In this document: positions 61,300 to 64,000 of the stretch, in pieces | Layout: the number at the start of each line of letters is the position of its first letter | Numbering within the stretch: position 1 is the first letter of the stretch | Origin: a bacterium HR25 | GTDB taxonomy: Bacteria > Chloroflexota > Dehalococcoidia > SM23-28-2 > HRbin24 | Direction: 5' to 3' | Assembly (NCBI GenBank): GCA_002898615.1 | Contig: BEIB01000001.1 | Span: 10,879 to 74,878 of the forward strand | DNA length: 64,000 nt | The notes under the pieces: model-generated | What the model was told of the DNA's origin: nothing | The model's database searches: none | Seen by the model: the letters and a program-made list of their open reading frames with translations, nothing else | Translations under genes and position numbers: made by a program

Positions 61300-62357
61300 T
61301 CCCAGAGGCGCCCCTGGGGGTTCCCGGGCGGCTCCAGACCCAGGTGCTGGTAGGCCCGCGGCGTGGCGACGCGGCCCCGTGGTGTCCGCTTTATGAGCCC
61401 GGCCTGCATCAGATAGGGCTCATAGACCTCCATGATGGTGTCCGGCTCCTCGGACACGGCGGCGGCTATGGTGTCCAGCCCCACCGGCCCGCCGCCGAAC
61501 TTCTCAATGATGGCCTGGAGGAGCTTGTGGTCCACCTGGTCCAGCCCCAGCTCGTCCACCTCGAGCTGGGCCAGCGCCTGGCGCGCCACCTCACCGGTGA
61601 TGGCGCCATCGGCCCGCACCTGGGCGTAGTCGCGGGCGCGGCGCAGGAGACGGATGGCCACCCGCGGCGTCCCCCGGGAGCGGCGAGCGATCTCCCTGGC
61701 TCCATCCCGGTCTATGGCGATCCCCAGGGCGGCGGCGTTCCGCTCCAGGATGGCCACTATCTCCTCCTCCCGGTAGAAGTCCAGTCGGTAGACCGCTCCG
61801 AAGCGGTCCCGGAGGGGGGAGCTTAGGAGGGCGTAGCGGGTGGTGGCGCCTACGAGGGTGAAGCGGGGCAGGGTGAGGCGGACGGAGCGTGCTCCTGGCC
61901 CCTTCCCCAGGACGATGTCCAGGGCGTAGTCCTCCAGGGCCGGGTAGAGGACCTCCTCTGCCGTCCTGGGCAGGCGGTGGACCTCGTCTATGAAGAGGAC
62001 GTCCCCGGTCTGGAGGGCCGTCAGGATGGCCGCCAGGTCGCCCGGCCTCTCGATGGCCGGGCCCGAGGTGACCCGTATGGAGACCCCCATCTCGTGGGCG
62101 ATGATGTGGGCCAGCGTCGTCTTTCCCAGGCCCGGCGGCCCGAAGAAGAGGATGTGGTCCAGGGGCTCCCCTCGCTGCTTGGCGGCGGCGATGGCGATGG
62201 CCAGGTTCTCCCGCAAGCGGTCCTGGCCCACGAACTCGTCCAGGCGGCGCGGCCTGAGGGCGCCCTCTATGGCCAGGTCCTCGGCCTGGGCCCTGCCGGA
62301 GATGGCCCTCTCCCCCACAGCCGGCTCCTCTCGAATATCTGTGCTATCCGGGGCCAT
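61296..62357 (-). CDS. ruvB: Holliday junction branch-migration helicase RuvB
   Basis: 353 residues. [19 protein letters not shown], Walker [10 protein letters not shown], Walker B FIDEVHRL, sensor [13 protein letters not shown] and arginine-finger region PLRDRFG, ending with a winged-helix domain containing [10 protein letters not shown] and [15 protein letters not shown]. It drives branch migration with RuvA, whose gene is not here. An N-terminal extension of about 20 residues precedes the core. Convergent with the FAD oxidase. Confidence 0.96.
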   Translation of the reverse strand: MAPDSTDIREEPAVGERAISGRAQAEDLAIEGALRPRRLDEFVGQDRLRENLAIAIAAAKQRGEPLDHILFFGPPGLGKTTLAHIIAHEMGVSIRVTSGPAIERPGDLAAILTALQTGDVLFIDEVHRLPRTAEEVLYPALEDYALDIVLGKGPGARSVRLTLPRFTLVGATTRYALLSSPLRDRFGAVYRLDFYREEEIVAILERNAAALGIAIDRDGAREIARRSRGTPRVAIRLLRRARDYAQVRADGAITGEVARQALAQLEVDELGLDQVDHKLLQAIIEKFGGGPVGLDTIAAAVSEEPDTIMEVYEPYLMQAGLIKRTPRGRVATPRAYQHLGLEPPGNPQGRLWD

Positions 62358-62405
62358 TATAGGGCCGCCCGGGATGCCCGTCTACTCGGCGAGGGGCGGA
62401 GGGGC

Positions 62406-62786
62406 CTAGTGGCCGTCGGAGTGCTCGCTCCACCCGGAGGAGCCGGGGCGGTGCGGCTCGTAGCCGATGAGGTGACGGATGGCGGTGAAGAGGAGCCCCA
62501 GCAGGGCCGCTCCGGCCACGGCGCCCGCCGTTATCAGGGAGAGGCGGAGGATGTCCGAGGTAGCCCTGGTCTCATCCTGGGGGGCGCCCGGGCCCGGCTC
62601 CACCTGGGGCCCGCTGATGTCCGTCAGCGCCGCCTGGCAACCGGCCTCGCCGCACGGGGAAACGGCGCCAGGGCCGGCCCGCTCTGCCAGCGGCAGGTGA
62701 AGGGCGTGAGCAGGGCCGCCGGCGCCCAGGAGGGCGCCCGTCAGGACGGTCAGGACGACGAGAGCGCTCTTCAGGTAGATGGTCAT
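62406..62786 (-). CDS. Hypothetical secreted/membrane protein
   Basis: 126 residues. Signal-like N-terminus (about 5-29, ending AHA), an outside loop with two Cys (PCGEAGC) and a second hydrophobic helix (about 82-104) followed by a basic/His C-terminal tail (EPHRPG, SEHSDGH). No family recognised. It follows ruvB's start region on the same strand, upstream of ruvB. Start ATG 62786 with GGAGGAAGCG upstream. Confidence 0.6.
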   Translation of the reverse strand: MTIYLKSALVVLTVLTGALLGAGGPAHALHLPLAERAGPGAVSPCGEAGCQAALTDISGPQVEPGPGAPQDETRATSDILRLSLITAGAVAGAALLGLLFTAIRHLIGYEPHRPGSSGWSEHSDGH

Positions 62787-62902
62787 CTCGCTTCCTCCGA
62801 GCGCGGAATTCTATCACGCGCACCGCTAACGGACTAGCCTGCCCGCCCTCCCGGGGTGCGGATGGCAGTGAGCGACCGCCTCGGCACGGGAGCCCCCTTC
62901 CT

Positions 62903-62931
62903 TGTTGACACAGAAAGGCAGTTGTTATAAT
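62903..62931 (+). promoter_or_regulatory. Promoter of proB
   Basis: TATAAT at 62926-62931 with TGT extension. TTGACA at 62905-62910 is at 15 bases, or TTGTTG at 62903-62908 at 17 bases. It lies 55 bases before the proposed start. Confidence 0.55.
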
Positions 62932-62986
62932 TGCCAGATGACGGGCGAAAGGGGCGGCTGCGCCCCTCCTTAGTCGAAAGGTGCGC

Positions 62987-64000
62987 GTGACAGAGCTGGT
63001 AACTCCCACTCCCCGGCCTGAGAGAGGTCTCAGCCCCGCGTCCACCGGTCCCCGCTACCGGCGCATCGTGGCCAAGCTGGGCACCAGCCTCCTCACGGCC
63101 GGCGGCGAACGGCTGGACCTGGAGGTGATGGCCGGACTGGTGGGCCAGGTGGCCCGCCTCCACCGGCTGGGCTGCGAGGTTCTCATCGTCAGCTCCGGGG
63201 CCATCGCCGCCGGGCGCCACCGCCTGGGCCTGCGCCAAGAGCGACGGGACATCCCCCTGCGACAGGTGCTGGCGGCCGTGGGCCAGAGCGACCTGATGCA
63301 GGCCTACCAGCAGCTCTTCTCCTGGCATGATATCGTCATCGCCCAGACCCTGCTCACCCGTCGCGATCTGGCCGACCGCCAGGGCTACCTGAACGCCCGC
63401 AACACGCTGCTGGGACTCCTCAAGCTGCGGGTGGTCCCCATCATCAACGAGAACGACGTGGTAGCGGTGGACGAGATAGCCGGGGCCAAGATCGGCGACA
63501 ACGACAACCTCTCCGCCCTGGTGGCCAACCTGGTGGACGCCGACCTGCTGGTCATCCTTACCGATACCGAGGGCCTCTACACGGCGGACCCTCACCTGGA
63601 TCCCTCGGCCCAGCTCATACGGCGGGTGGAGCGCGTCGACGAGCGCATCGTGCGGCTGGCCGGGGAGAGCCACGGCCTGGGCGTGGGCGGCATGGCCACC
63701 AAGGTGGAGGCGGCCCGCCTGGCGACCAGCGGCGGCACCGACGTGGTGATAGCCCACGGCCGGGAGCCCGGCGCCCTGGTGCGGCTGGCCCAGGGGGAGG
63801 AGTTGGGCACCTTTTTCCCCGCCACTGTGGACCGCTTGGAGAGCCGCAAGCGCTGGATGCTGGCTGGCCTCTCCCTGCGGGGGAGCATCGTGGTGGACGC
63901 CGGGGCGGTGCGGGCGCTGCGCAGCGGCCGCGCCAGCCTCCTGCCCGCTGGCGTCAAGGCGGTCCAGGGAGACTTCCAGCGGGGCGACGTAGTGGCTATC
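62987..64000 (+). CDS. proB: Glutamate 5-kinase (3' end cut by window)
   Basis: 338 codons visible, no stop before the window ends. After a 25-residue lead, RRIVAKLGTSLL starts the amino-acid kinase fold; IVSSGAIAAG, VPIINENDVVAVDEI and KIGDNDNLSALVA are the glutamate/ATP sites, and LTDTEGLYTADP and GGMATKVEAARLA complete it. The last part (LRGSIVVDAGAVRAL...) is the PUA domain. It phosphorylates glutamate for proline synthesis. GTG 62987 with AAAGGTGCGC upstream is preferred; GTG 62981 is possible. Confidence 0.93.
   Translation, partial: MTELVTPTPRPERGLSPASTGPRYRRIVAKLGTSLLTAGGERLDLEVMAGLVGQVARLHRLGCEVLIVSSGAIAAGRHRLGLRQERRDIPLRQVLAAVGQSDLMQAYQQLFSWHDIVIAQTLLTRRDLADRQGYLNARNTLLGLLKLRVVPIINENDVVAVDEIAGAKIGDNDNLSALVANLVDADLLVILTDTEGLYTADPHLDPSAQLIRRVERVDERIVRLAGESHGLGVGGMATKVEAARLATSGGTDVVIAHGREPGALVRLAQGEELGTFFPATVDRLESRKRWMLAGLSLRGSIVVDAGAVRALRSGRASLLPAGVKAVQGDFQRGDVVAI

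Overview
This 64 kb window is GC-rich bacterial chromosome with a very compact layout: stop/start overlaps, convergent genes sharing a CTAG, and short leaders. I read it as Chloroflexota (Dehalococcoidia-like or a related thermophilic or environmental lineage). The grounds are the split methylmalonyl-CoA mutase with MeaB, the small RpiB-like and radical-SAM-associated (DUF2344) genes, DUF4012 and DUF1616 proteins in a glycan locus, and the general protein style. No 16S gene is present, so this placement is inference. There is no CRISPR array, insertion sequence or complete prophage.

Layout. 1-1735: end of a beta-propeller surface protein and a secreted metallophosphoesterase. 1743-13287 (minus): a surface-glycan locus in the order DUF1616, flippase, small membrane protein, Ig-like secreted protein, DUF4012, two GT2 glycosyltransferases, FkbM methyltransferase, GT4 and a multi-spanning GT-C-like protein, many coupled by overlapping stop/start codons. 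13519-16680: a 1053-residue secreted protein with two calcium-binding TSP3 blocks and two different propellers. 17545-24987: glycogen synthase, a paired acyl-CoA dehydrogenase operon, MFS transporter, amidase and HIT protein. 25081-26098: four tiny orphan genes with a holin-like last member. 26148-31564: aldolase-like protein, zincin, lipoprotein-type penicillin-binding protein, MFS transporter and a CoA-transferase remnant.

31539-40817 (minus) holds two probable transcription units. One is rpsF-ssb-rpsR-peptidyl-prolyl isomerase-hom-coiled coil-thrC (translation, replication and threonine synthesis). The other is folE-acyltransferase-GT4-SDR. 41064-43648 has a stand-alone EAL phosphodiesterase, an OsmC-type peroxidase read through an in-frame TGA at the catalytic cysteine position, and a Tat-exported cyclase-like protein. 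43940-48691: tRNA-Val(TAC) and, divergently, the methylmalonyl-CoA cassette (large subunit, DinB-like, double-VOC epimerase-like, B12 subunit, MeaB), which would link propionyl-CoA to succinyl-CoA. The upstream acyl-CoA dehydrogenases fit the same fatty or odd-chain/branched acid catabolism. 48742-64000: CNNM/CBS protein, DUF2344, RpiB-like, sugar-type symporter, PlsC-like acyltransferase, cytidylate-kinase-like protein, RimI, a heterodimeric ABC exporter, FAD oxidase, RuvB and a truncated proB.

The best candidate for something unusual is the OsmC-like gene at 41830-42321. Its frame is open on both sides of a single TGA, which sits exactly where the family has its peroxidatic cysteine, and a SECIS-like hairpin follows at the right distance. 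I interpret it as a selenoprotein.
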